Below are positions 6,644 to 12,711 of a DNA stretch of 14,165 nucleotides, piece by piece. Made by a program: the position numbers and the translations under genes. The stretch is from NCBI GenBank assembly GCA_027311185.1, contig DAICZK010000024.1, forward strand, positions 1-14,165, in the 5' to 3' direction. Position 1 is the stretch's first letter. The number at the start of each line of letters is the position of its first letter. The notes beneath the pieces were generated by a model. It saw nothing but the letters and a program-made list of their open reading frames with translations. It had not been told where the DNA came from and ran no database searches. The stretch is from Sulfuriferula sp. Its GTDB lineage: Bacteria > Pseudomonadota > Gammaproteobacteria > Burkholderiales > Sulfuriferulaceae.

Positions 6644-7297
6644 TTGATCGGCTTTGTCACCGGGCTAAGCGCCGAGGCGCGGTTGCTTGCCAGGTTTAAT
6701 GTGTTGGTCGAAGCCGGCGGCGGCACACCCGGGGGTGTTCAGCAGGCGGCCCTACGGGCTATCGCGCGGGGGGCGACGATTCTTGTCAGTTTCGGACTGG
6801 CAGGCGGGCTTGATCCTGGCTTGCGACCGGGCTCACTTCTGATTCCGAACTGGATCGTATCGGGACAGACACGCTATCGCTGCGACCCGGAACTCGTACG
6901 CCATATGGGCGGAGCGACGGTCGAGCGACTGACCGGCGCGGATGCCGTTGCCATAACAAGCGCTGAGAAAGCCGCACTATACGAAACGACCGCCGCGGCT
7001 GCGGTTGACCTTGAGTCAGTCGGTGTGGCGCGAGTCGCCGCACTTCGCGAGATACCTTTTGCTGCGATGCGTGCAATCGCCGATCCTGCTGATCGGGCGT
7101 TGCCGCCGGCCAGCCTTGTGGCATTGGACGATCGAGGGCGGATTGTGATCTCCCGCGTGATCGCCAGCGTTATGCGTCGTCCAGGACAAATCGTGGACCT
7201 GATCCGATTGGCCCGCGATGCGTCGGCAGCCAGGCGTACCTTGTCACGGCAAGCTGCTCTATATTGCCAGCGTGAGGACGACGGGGACGTGATCTGA
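6644..7297 (+). CDS. hpnG: Nucleoside phosphorylase-superfamily protein, HpnG-like
   Basis: This 217-residue protein belongs to the purine nucleosidase/phosphorylase superfamily (PNP/UDP, the MTA/SAH nucleosidase fold). The overall pattern matches the hopanoid-associated HpnG group, which is thought to release adenine from adenosylhopane on the way to bacteriohopanepolyols. Visible signatures are TGLSAEARL near the start (Glu11), VSFGLAGGLDPGLRPG at residues 48-63, ITSAEKAALY at 104-113, VDLESVGVARVAA at 121-133 (Glu124) and RAIADPADRALPP at 143-155 (Asp147, position of the catalytic acid). The start is TTG at 6644 because no ATG or GTG is available in frame; its ribosome site is weak. It follows infC by 19 bases. 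Its last 39 bases lie antisense to the end of xth. Assignment to HpnG is by remembered pattern, so another nucleosidase of the superfamily remains possible. Confidence 0.78.
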   Translation: MIGFVTGLSAEARLLARFNVLVEAGGGTPGGVQQAALRAIARGATILVSFGLAGGLDPGLRPGSLLIPNWIVSGQTRYRCDPELVRHMGGATVERLTGADAVAITSAEKAALYETTAAAAVDLESVGVARVAALREIPFAAMRAIADPADRALPPASLVALDDRGRIVISRVIASVMRRPGQIVDLIRLARDASAARRTLSRQAALYCQREDDGDVI

Positions 7298-8065
7298 GCC
7301 GCGCGGCCAGTCGCGTGCGTCACTCAGAATGCGGTGGCGGGACAAGCATGTCTCGAGATCGCGCGACACCCAGATGTGATCAAGTCTCCGACCTCGGTTC
7401 GAAGCGCGCCAGTCGCGGTTGCGGTACGACCACCATGTGTAAAGTTTCTGGTCGTGTGGCACGAAGTAGCGGATTGCGTCGATGAAACCCTGCTCACGCC
7501 ATTGGTCGAGGCCGGAGGTTTCCGCGGGTGTGTGGCTGACGACGCCAAGAAGTTGTCTGTGGTTCCACACGTCATTCTCAAGCGGTGCGATATTGAGATC
7601 GCCCACAAGAACGGTCCGCATAGGTGGGTTGGACGCGAAATGTGCTTTCGCCTCTGCGATGAAATCGAGTTTGTGCCCGTATTTTGGATTTGCCTCCCGG
7701 TCGGGGATGTCACCGCCGGCGGGTATGTAGAAATTGTGGACCGTTATCGGATGATCGCCGGTGAGTGCATTGGCGGCTATGTGGCGGCAATCGGATTTGC
7801 CACACCAATCTGGCATTGCCTCGATGAGTTGCAGTTCGAGCCGCGATAGAATGGCGACGCCGTTATACCCTTTCATCCCGCGCGTCAGGACGTGGGGTAG
7901 TCCCAGTCGGCTACCCAGATCGGAAGGGAACAGGGGATCCGGTGCCTTGGTTTCCTGGAGACACAAAATATCCGGTGCGCCATCGGCCATCAGCGTCGTA
8001 AGCAGGTCCTGCCGCAAACGGACCGAGTTAATGTTCCAGGTTGCAACGGTCAGCGTCTTGGTCAT
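7259..8065 (-). CDS. xth: Exodeoxyribonuclease III (AP endonuclease)
   Basis: ExoIII cleaves DNA at abasic sites and degrades one strand from 3' ends during base excision repair. The 268-residue protein has the full EEP-superfamily pattern: WNINSVRLR (Asn11), LQETK (Glu38), NFYIPAGGD around Tyr113, GDLNIAP (Asp156, Asn158), RLDHIWVS around 228-235 and the terminal SDHVPV with Asp258 and His259. Length is normal. Its ATG overlaps the TGA of the upstream FAH-family gene as ATGA, so it is the last gene of that transcript. Its stop lies inside the convergent HpnG-like gene, and the catalytic SDHVPV codons are part of the shared DNA, so neither gene end can change freely. In many alphaproteobacteria xth follows lolA directly; here two enzyme genes lie between. 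Confidence 0.97.
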   Translation of the reverse strand: MTKTLTVATWNINSVRLRQDLLTTLMADGAPDILCLQETKAPDPLFPSDLGSRLGLPHVLTRGMKGYNGVAILSRLELQLIEAMPDWCGKSDCRHIAANALTGDHPITVHNFYIPAGGDIPDREANPKYGHKLDFIAEAKAHFASNPPMRTVLVGDLNIAPLENDVWNHRQLLGVVSHTPAETSGLDQWREQGFIDAIRYFVPHDQKLYTWWSYRNRDWRASNRGRRLDHIWVSRDLETCLSRHRILSDARDWPRGSDHVPVVLTLAI

Positions 8066-8745
8066 ACCAGTTCGAACGATACCGCGCCGACACCTTCGAC
8101 GGATCCATGAATACGACTGCCGCGCTCAACAGCGCCGACACCGTCCGGCGTGCCGGTAAAAATCAGATCGCCGGGCATCAGCGCAACCAGATTGGATAAA
8201 AAGACGATAATGTCTGGCACTGGCCAGATCATGTCGGCGAGATCGCCGGTTTGTTTGGTGACGCCATCAACCGACAGCGTGATCTGACCACGCCACGGGT
8301 GTCCGGCCGTCGCAGCGGGCGAGATCAGGCCGATTGGAGCCGATGCATCAAAGCCCTTGCTCATATCCCAAGGGCGTCTTAGCGATTTAGCCTCGTCCTG
8401 CAGGTCGCGCCGTGTCAGATCAACCCCGGCGGCATAGCCGTAAACGTGGCCAAGTGCTTCACTTGCCGCGATGGCTTCGCCCGCTCGCCCGATTGCGACC
8501 ACCAGTTCCATCTCGAAATGCAGCGACCGTGTTGCAGTTGGAAATGGCACGTGATCGGACGAAATAACCGCGTCGGCTGGTTTGGAAAAAAAGAATGGAG
8601 GCTCGCGGTCGGGGTCTGCGCCCATCTCGCGCGCGTGTGCGGCATAGTTACGCCCAACACAAAAAATCCGCCGCACCGGAAACTTGCCGCCGCCGGCGAC
8701 AGGGACGCTCGGCAATGCGCTTGGATCGATAACCCAGTCCGACAT
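8062..8745 (-). CDS. Fumarylacetoacetate hydrolase (FAH) family protein, acylpyruvate/fumarylpyruvate hydrolase-like
   Basis: This 227-residue enzyme belongs to the FAH family, which hydrolyses or decarboxylates acylpyruvates and related diketo acids using a bound divalent metal. The pattern is that of short single-domain members such as FAHD1/YcgM and fumarylpyruvate hydrolase: FCVGRNYAAHAREMG at residues 28-42, PFFFSKPADAV at 50-60, the metal ligands Glu78 and Glu80 in HFEMELVVAIG, Asp109 in GVDLTRRD, KGFDASAPIG at 130-139 and GTPDGVG at 198-204. GGGGGA lies six bases before the ATG. It follows the amidotransferase-like gene by 35 bases and overlaps xth by four. No aromatic-degradation genes are present in the window to fix the substrate, so I keep the call at family level. 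Confidence 0.92.
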   Translation of the reverse strand: MSDWVIDPSALPSVPVAGGGKFPVRRIFCVGRNYAAHAREMGADPDREPPFFFSKPADAVISSDHVPFPTATRSLHFEMELVVAIGRAGEAIAASEALGHVYGYAAGVDLTRRDLQDEAKSLRRPWDMSKGFDASAPIGLISPAATAGHPWRGQITLSVDGVTKQTGDLADMIWPVPDIIVFLSNLVALMPGDLIFTGTPDGVGAVERGSRIHGSVEGVGAVSFELV

Positions 8746-8780
8746 GTAAAATCCCCCGAAATATTGTTCTGGTGCGTGCC

Positions 8781-9533
8781 TTAAACGCCCCGTACCGCGG
8801 CACCAAAGCTCTCAAAAACACGTTGCGAGGCGATATCGCGATCAAAGTCGTACTCCGGGTGCCATTGTACGCCGAGCAGGTACCCTCGGCCGGTTCCCGA
8901 AATTGCCTCGATCGTGCCATCGATCGCGCGAGCCTCTACGAGCAATCCCCGCGCCATCCGTTTAATACCCTGATTGTGCAGCGAGTTGACGGCCAGACGC
9001 GTGCTTTGGACGATAGTATCGAGCACACCTCCTGGTCTGATTGCGATAAAATGTGCTTTTCCGACGCGAACAGGCCCATGCGCCTGCATGGGCGTAGAAT
9101 GATCTATTTTGCCCGGTATTTCTTGCAGGCGCTGATGCAGGGTACCCCCCAGAGCGACGTTTAACTCTTGCAAACCGCGGCAAATTGCTAACACCGGGAG
9201 GCCGCGCTCGACCGCGCCGCGAACCAGCGGCAACGTGACCTGATCGCGGGCGGGATCCTCCGGAGCGTCATCGGAGATCTGCGGTGGCCCGCCGTAGAAC
9301 TCTGCCGCTACGTTGCTGCGGCTACCGGTCAGGATAAGACCATCCAGCCGGTCGAGCAGGGTCGACACGTCAGCGCTTTTTCCATTCGCGGGAATCAAGA
9401 TCGGTACTGCGCCAACCACCTGATCCACAGCGCGGACATACGTATCGGACGCCGCATGATTGACCATCCCGAAAACCCCGAAGGCCTTCTGACAACAAGA
9501 AATACCAACCAGTTTTGGATACCTGACAGCCAT
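8781..9533 (-). CDS. Class I glutamine amidotransferase-like hydrolase (peptidase C26, PuuD-like)
   Basis: This 250-residue protein is a peptidase C26 member. The best-known relative is PuuD, which hydrolyses gamma-glutamyl-GABA to GABA and glutamate in putrescine breakdown. The nucleophile Cys118 sits in LAICRGLQELNVALGG, and His225 with Glu227 in GVQWHPEYD complete the triad. The family pattern LDGLILTGSRSNV and TLHQRLQ is also present. The frame opens at TTG 9548, but ATG 9533 is preferred because GGGAG lies eight bases upstream. It is the first of a three-gene minus-strand cluster with the FAH-family gene and xth, and follows lolA after a gap containing a hairpin. No other putrescine genes (puuA, puuB, puuC) are visible, so the true substrate may differ. 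Confidence 0.9.
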   Translation of the reverse strand: MAVRYPKLVGISCCQKAFGVFGMVNHAASDTYVRAVDQVVGAVPILIPANGKSADVSTLLDRLDGLILTGSRSNVAAEFYGGPPQISDDAPEDPARDQVTLPLVRGAVERGLPVLAICRGLQELNVALGGTLHQRLQEIPGKIDHSTPMQAHGPVRVGKAHFIAIRPGGVLDTIVQSTRLAVNSLHNQGIKRMARGLLVEARAIDGTIEAISGTGRGYLLGVQWHPEYDFDRDIASQRVFESFGAAVRGV

Positions 9534-9554
9534 GCTGACTACTCCCAAATTTCA

Positions 9555-9580
9555 CGCGGCGTGTCACCACCCACACCGCG
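9555..9580 (-). terminator. Hairpin between lolA and the C26 hydrolase gene
   Basis: On the minus strand CGCGGTGTG and CACGCCGCG pair over nine positions with one G-U pair around an eight-base loop. It lies 22 bases after the lolA stop and about 21 bases before the next ATG. No clean T-run follows (TGAAATTT), so it may be a weak terminator, an attenuator or an RNA-stability element. Confidence 0.4.
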
Positions 9581-9602
9581 GCAGTCAGGAATGCGCCACA
9601 TG

Positions 9603-10217
9603 CTAATTTGGTGTGATGCCTTGAATATATTCAAAGTCTTTATTTGGGAACGGCTTGGCGGAATGCAGATCGTAGAGAGTAACCTGGGTTAGTTGGCCCT
9701 GAGTATCGGTGACGCGCCATTGACGCAGTTCCATCGGGTCGGTGGAGAATATCAGCGTGATATGACCCTGCTGTGCTTTGCCGGTTCTGATCAGACTTAC
9801 CTGCACCTCGCCCGGTGGCTGCGATACTTTCGTCACCGTCACCTTACCGGACAAGCGAACGGTCTTATCGAGCAGGATCCCGAGCGGGGTGGAGGCAAGC
9901 GGGATATTTGTCGTTTGATCGAGTTGCGGATCGTGGTAAACAAGAAGCCCGAATCCCGCGACAAGCAACTGAGCATTCGGCTTGTCATACTGAAACCGCA
10001 TCTTTCCGGGCCGTTGGACAATCGCCTGACCGGTGCGAACAGAGCCATCGGGTCCGACTTGCATAAATTTCGCAGTTATCGTTTTCAAGCCATTCAGATA
10101 GTCGGCGACCTTGGTCAATACAGCGCTATTTGCGCCAGAAGGCGTCGGCGTGGCTGCCGCATACACTGGACCCGCGCCCAACACGAGGCCCAGTGCGGCG
10201 AACGCGATTCGCAACAT
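9603..10217 (-). CDS. lolA: Outer-membrane lipoprotein carrier protein LolA family
   Basis: LolA carries lipoproteins through the periplasm from the LolCDE transporter to the outer membrane. The 204-residue product starts with a signal peptide, a hydrophobic stretch at residues 4-16 ending at VYA-A with likely cleavage after residue 20. The mature part shows LNGLKTITAKFMQV, GQAIVQRPGKMRFQYDKP, LLVYHDPQLDQTTNIPLASTPLGILL and the MELRQWRVTDTQGQLTQVTLYDL block typical of the family. The frame is open to a TTG at 10259, but ATG 10217 is preferred because it puts the signal peptide at the N-terminus; no clear ribosome site is seen for either. The gene lies just downstream of a marR-like gene on the same strand. 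In many alphaproteobacteria lolA sits between ftsK and xth; ftsK is not here. Confidence 0.93.
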   Translation of the reverse strand: MLRIAFAALGLVLGAGPVYAAATPTPSGANSAVLTKVADYLNGLKTITAKFMQVGPDGSVRTGQAIVQRPGKMRFQYDKPNAQLLVAGFGLLVYHDPQLDQTTNIPLASTPLGILLDKTVRLSGKVTVTKVSQPPGEVQVSLIRTGKAQQGHITLIFSTDPMELRQWRVTDTQGQLTQVTLYDLHSAKPFPNKDFEYIQGITPN

Positions 10218-10255
10218 GGTCGTCAAAATTGCACCGTAACGATGACCATTCGAAC

Positions 10256-10645
10256 TCAACCAGCTACCGCAGACCGGCGTGGTGCCACATCGACGGGCGC
10301 TCGGCCGGCCGCGATCAACTCACCCATGACCGAGCGGATTTCCCTGAGAAATGCCTACCCTTTCGTTGTGCGCTGCACCAGGACGCTGCGACGATCAGCG
10401 GGGTCTACTTTGCGGCGCGCCAAGTCGAGGTCGGAGAGGCGATCGAGGGCGCGTGTGATTGCCGGTTTCGACACGTTGAGTTGCTGGGCCAGGCCGCGAA
10501 CGGTGTGCGCTCCTTCGTTGAGATAGCATGTTAGGAAGACACCAAGTTGCCGCGCGGAGAGGTCGACGCCGTCGCGCCTCACCAACGCGACGACCGTATC
10601 GCGCAGGACCCCAACAAGGTCATCTGACGTCATTTGTGCTGCCAT
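10256..10645 (-). pseudogene. MarR-family regulator interrupted by an in-frame amber codon
   Basis: The intact portion (10645 to 10355) encodes 96 residues with a clear MarR winged helix: LSARQLGVFLTCYL, HTVRGLAQQLNVSKPAITRALDRLSDLDL (recognition helix) and the wing RRKVDPADRRSVLVQRT. A TAG at 10357-10355 then stops it directly after TTKG. The same frame continues for 32 codons as AFLREIRSVMGELIAAGR and onward to TGA at 10256, which looks like the normal C-terminal dimerization helix. Homologues as I remember them read KGSAFLR here, so TAG probably replaces a serine TCG by one base change. A strong AGGAG precedes the ATG. It may be a recent nonsense mutation, a functional short regulator, a suppressed amber codon or a sequencing error. 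The full-length frame ends 38 bases before the lolA ATG, suggesting co-transcription. Confidence 0.75.
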
Positions 10646-10674
10646 GAGTTAAACTCCTCTTCATTTGCGAACGG

Positions 10675-10686
10675 CGGAAATTTCCG
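10675..10686. promoter_or_regulatory. Perfect 12-bp palindrome upstream of marR, possible operator
   Basis: CGGAAATTTCCG is a perfect 12-base palindrome 29 bases before the marR ATG, where an autoregulating MarR protein would be expected to bind. MarR-family operators are usually short palindromes in their own promoter. Binding is inferred from position and symmetry only. Confidence 0.4.
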
Positions 10687-10705
10687 AAGACCGCTCACCG
10701 GCCTC

Positions 10706-10753
10706 ATACCGTATGGTATCGTAAGATCATTTCTTAACCACCGAGCATTAAGA
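10706..10753. repeat. Two further dyads upstream of marR
   Basis: ATACC-GTAT-GGTAT at 10706-10719 and TCTTAA-N10-TTAAGA at 10732-10753 are inverted repeats in the same spacer. The octamer GACGTCAT also occurs twice in direct orientation (10626-10633 inside marR and 10752-10759). They could be binding sites or parts of the marR promoter. I could not identify a clear -35/-10 pair here. Confidence 0.35.
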
Positions 10754-10836
10754 CGTCATGCCGGGTCAACAACGATCGATCCTGCAACAGTTATGAGACT
10801 TCATGGGGTAGAACAAGACACCGAAACATGAAAACA

Positions 10837-10853
10837 TTGCAACACCGTTGCAA
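10837..10853 (-). terminator. Possible terminator of the aminopeptidase gene
   Basis: TTGCAAC and GTTGCAA are perfect 7-base arms around a three-base loop. On the minus strand they are followed by TGTTTTC. The hairpin lies 28 bases past the aminopeptidase stop. The stem is short with only three G-C pairs, so it is a weak terminator candidate and could instead be a protein-binding dyad. Confidence 0.45.
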
Positions 10854-10880
10854 GGCCGCATGCCGTGATTTTGGCATAAT

Positions 10881-12269
10881 TCAATCGCGGCCCTCTTGGC
10901 CGAGGCGTTCAATCGCCGAGACCGTTGCTAAAAGTGATTGAGCTTCGCCGCCTTCTGGCCGCGCGGGCCGGTTCTGGTCGTTCCATGCGTAAGTGACGAT
11001 ATGTGCCCACGACACATCCCTCGGTACAAAGCGGTTGAGGAATAGGGCCGCAACGATCGCACCGGCCATCGGTTTGGCACCCACCGTGTTGCAATCGGCG
11101 ATGCTGCTGTCGAGCCACGAATCATAGCCGGACCAAAGGGGAAGGCGCCAAAGCGGGTCGTGTGCTGCGTTGCCGCCCGCAAGCAGGGCGTTGGCGAGAC
11201 GATCACTGTTGGAAAACAGGGCGGGGATATCCGGGCCAAGAGCAACGCGAGCGGCACCGGTAAGGGTCGCGAAATCGATCAGCCAGTCGGGTTTGGCGGC
11301 AGCGGCATCAGTTAATAAATCTGCGAGCACCAGGCGGCCTTCCGCGTCCGTGTTGCCAACCTCGACCATCAGCCCGGCGCGCGTTTTTAGGACGTCGAGC
11401 GGCCGCATTGCGTGTCCGGATATGCTGTTTTCTACGCAACCGATCCGGACATCAAGGCGGACCTGCAGGTTCAGCGCCATCACGGCCTGAGCGACGCCGA
11501 GTGCGATGGCGGCGCCCCCCATATCCTTTTTCATGCGAAGCATCGCGCCGCTTGGCTTGATGTCGTACCCGCCGGTATCAAAGCAGACGCCTTTACCGCA
11601 AAGCGAGATCAACGGCAGGTCCTTGTTGTCGCCCCACTGAAATCGTAACATTTGCGACTGCCGAGACGATCCAGCGCCTACGGCGGCCAACGCCGGGTAG
11701 CCATCGTTTAAAGCATCACCGGTAAATCGCTCGATTTTGGCGTTAAAGCGCGATGCAAGGTTAGCGCCGGCGTCTGCTAATTCCGCAGGGCCCAATATGT
11801 TAGCAGGCGCGTTAATCAAGTCACGTGCTTCATAGATCGCTTTTGCCAAAACAGATGACCTGGAACGCGAGTCGGGGATAACGATGTGCGCCAATCCTGG
11901 TGTCTGTGGTTTGAAACGATTATACCGATACGCACCTCGTTCGATGGCCAGGAAGGCTTGCTCGGAGTCGTAACTCCCGGACACCAAACCCCACCGCGTG
12001 TTGGACGGTAAGGCCTCGCTCAATATCCCGAACGTGAAATGCGTGTGATCGTCTCCAAGTCCAAGCAGGGCACAGGCGATGCCGTTTTGACCAGGTATCA
12101 GAACAATCCTCCGCTCCTGGCCAGTGAAGCCTTGCGCTGTGATAAACGCCGCGGTGGGACCGTCGCAGGTTTTGAGGAAATCTTGCAGTTCGGACGGACG
12201 CAGGGGATATATGGGCAACACTGCTGGTTCCGGACTTATGGTTTCGACAGCGATGGTTGAAGCGTTCAT
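10881..12269 (-). CDS. Leucyl aminopeptidase family protein (peptidase M17)
   Basis: This 462-residue enzyme is an M17 di-metal cytosolic aminopeptidase that removes N-terminal residues from peptides. The C-terminal catalytic domain is complete. CGKGVCFDTGGYDIKPS supplies Lys226, Asp231 and Lys238, KKDMGGAA supplies Asp249, and NTDAEGRL at 307-314 supplies Asp308 and Glu310. The N-terminal domain is shorter and more divergent than in E. coli PepA (503 residues), as in many alphaproteobacterial second M17 proteins, so I do not assign pepA. ATG 12269 was chosen because AAAGAGG lies six bases upstream. ATG 12299 and GTG 12338 are in-frame alternatives with poorer ribosome sites. It is transcribed towards marR and is divergent from uvrC. 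A general role in peptide turnover is likely; substrate preference cannot be read from the sequence. Confidence 0.94.
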   Translation of the reverse strand: MNASTIAVETISPEPAVLPIYPLRPSELQDFLKTCDGPTAAFITAQGFTGQERRIVLIPGQNGIACALLGLGDDHTHFTFGILSEALPSNTRWGLVSGSYDSEQAFLAIERGAYRYNRFKPQTPGLAHIVIPDSRSRSSVLAKAIYEARDLINAPANILGPAELADAGANLASRFNAKIERFTGDALNDGYPALAAVGAGSSRQSQMLRFQWGDNKDLPLISLCGKGVCFDTGGYDIKPSGAMLRMKKDMGGAAIALGVAQAVMALNLQVRLDVRIGCVENSISGHAMRPLDVLKTRAGLMVEVGNTDAEGRLVLADLLTDAAAAKPDWLIDFATLTGAARVALGPDIPALFSNSDRLANALLAGGNAAHDPLWRLPLWSGYDSWLDSSIADCNTVGAKPMAGAIVAALFLNRFVPRDVSWAHIVTYAWNDQNRPARPEGGEAQSLLATVSAIERLGQEGRD

Positions 12270-12711
12270 GTATTGCCTCTTTTGTGTCAGGGAACTCATA
12301 GCGTTTAGCGCTCCAAGCGAAAGCGTGTCGACTGGCACCGATCACGCCTTTCAACCGGGCGCCAGATCGGTAGGCCAAAAAATTGTGGTTAAACACCGGG
12401 GATGACGGAAATGGACCGTGCTTTCAGGGACGGCGAGTGGCCGAATTGGGACGCTTCCTCAAGCGTTAGGAAAAAAGTTGTCCACCAGATAAAATATCGC
12501 ACAAAATCAGGCCGCTAGCTCACAGGTATGTAACGCCAGTGTCATATATGAGGGATGAAATACTATATGATTCAATATGTTGTGACCATTTTGCTAAAAT
12601 ATTGGTGGATTGGAGGCGAGTCTTGAAACGCGTGCCCGTACAAGGTTGGGTTTCAGTTACGCACAGAGTTATCCACAACAAACAAGCATCGATAACTTGG
12701 TGGACTGTCGC
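12270..12711. other. 442-base divergent spacer between the aminopeptidase gene and uvrC
   Basis: This non-coding stretch must hold the promoters of both divergent genes. Its right half (about 12470-12680) is visibly richer in A and T than the flanking genes. It contains a perfect DnaA box, a near match TTGTCCACC at 12478-12486, and small palindromes (GATA-AAA-TATC, CATATATG). TTCAAT (12571) and TAAAAT (12595) with an 18-base spacer are the best plus-strand promoter candidate, but weak. I saw no GTTC-N7-GTTC LexA box of the alphaproteobacterial type. A 55-codon plus-strand reading frame (12548-12715) overlaps the uvrC GTG but has no ribosome site or recognisable homology. No tRNA or obvious small RNA was seen. 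Confidence 0.6.
12669..12677 (+). promoter_or_regulatory. Perfect DnaA box TTATCCACA
   Basis: The nonamer TTATCCACA matches the strong DnaA-binding consensus exactly and lies 34 bases before the chosen uvrC start. A single box could make uvrC DnaA-responsive. A nonamer can also occur by chance, and I found no cluster of exact boxes to support an origin. Confidence 0.5.

Noticed and set aside
9693..10526. 277-codon plus-strand open frame across lolA and the marR-like gene
   Set aside because: The minus-strand frames encode recognisable LolA and MarR proteins; the plus-strand translation is Arg-rich and matches nothing known.
12470..12711. Chromosomal replication origin between the aminopeptidase gene and uvrC
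   Set aside because: Only one exact DnaA box was found and the hallmark neighbours (hemE, maf, dnaA) are absent, so it is kept only as a weak possibility.
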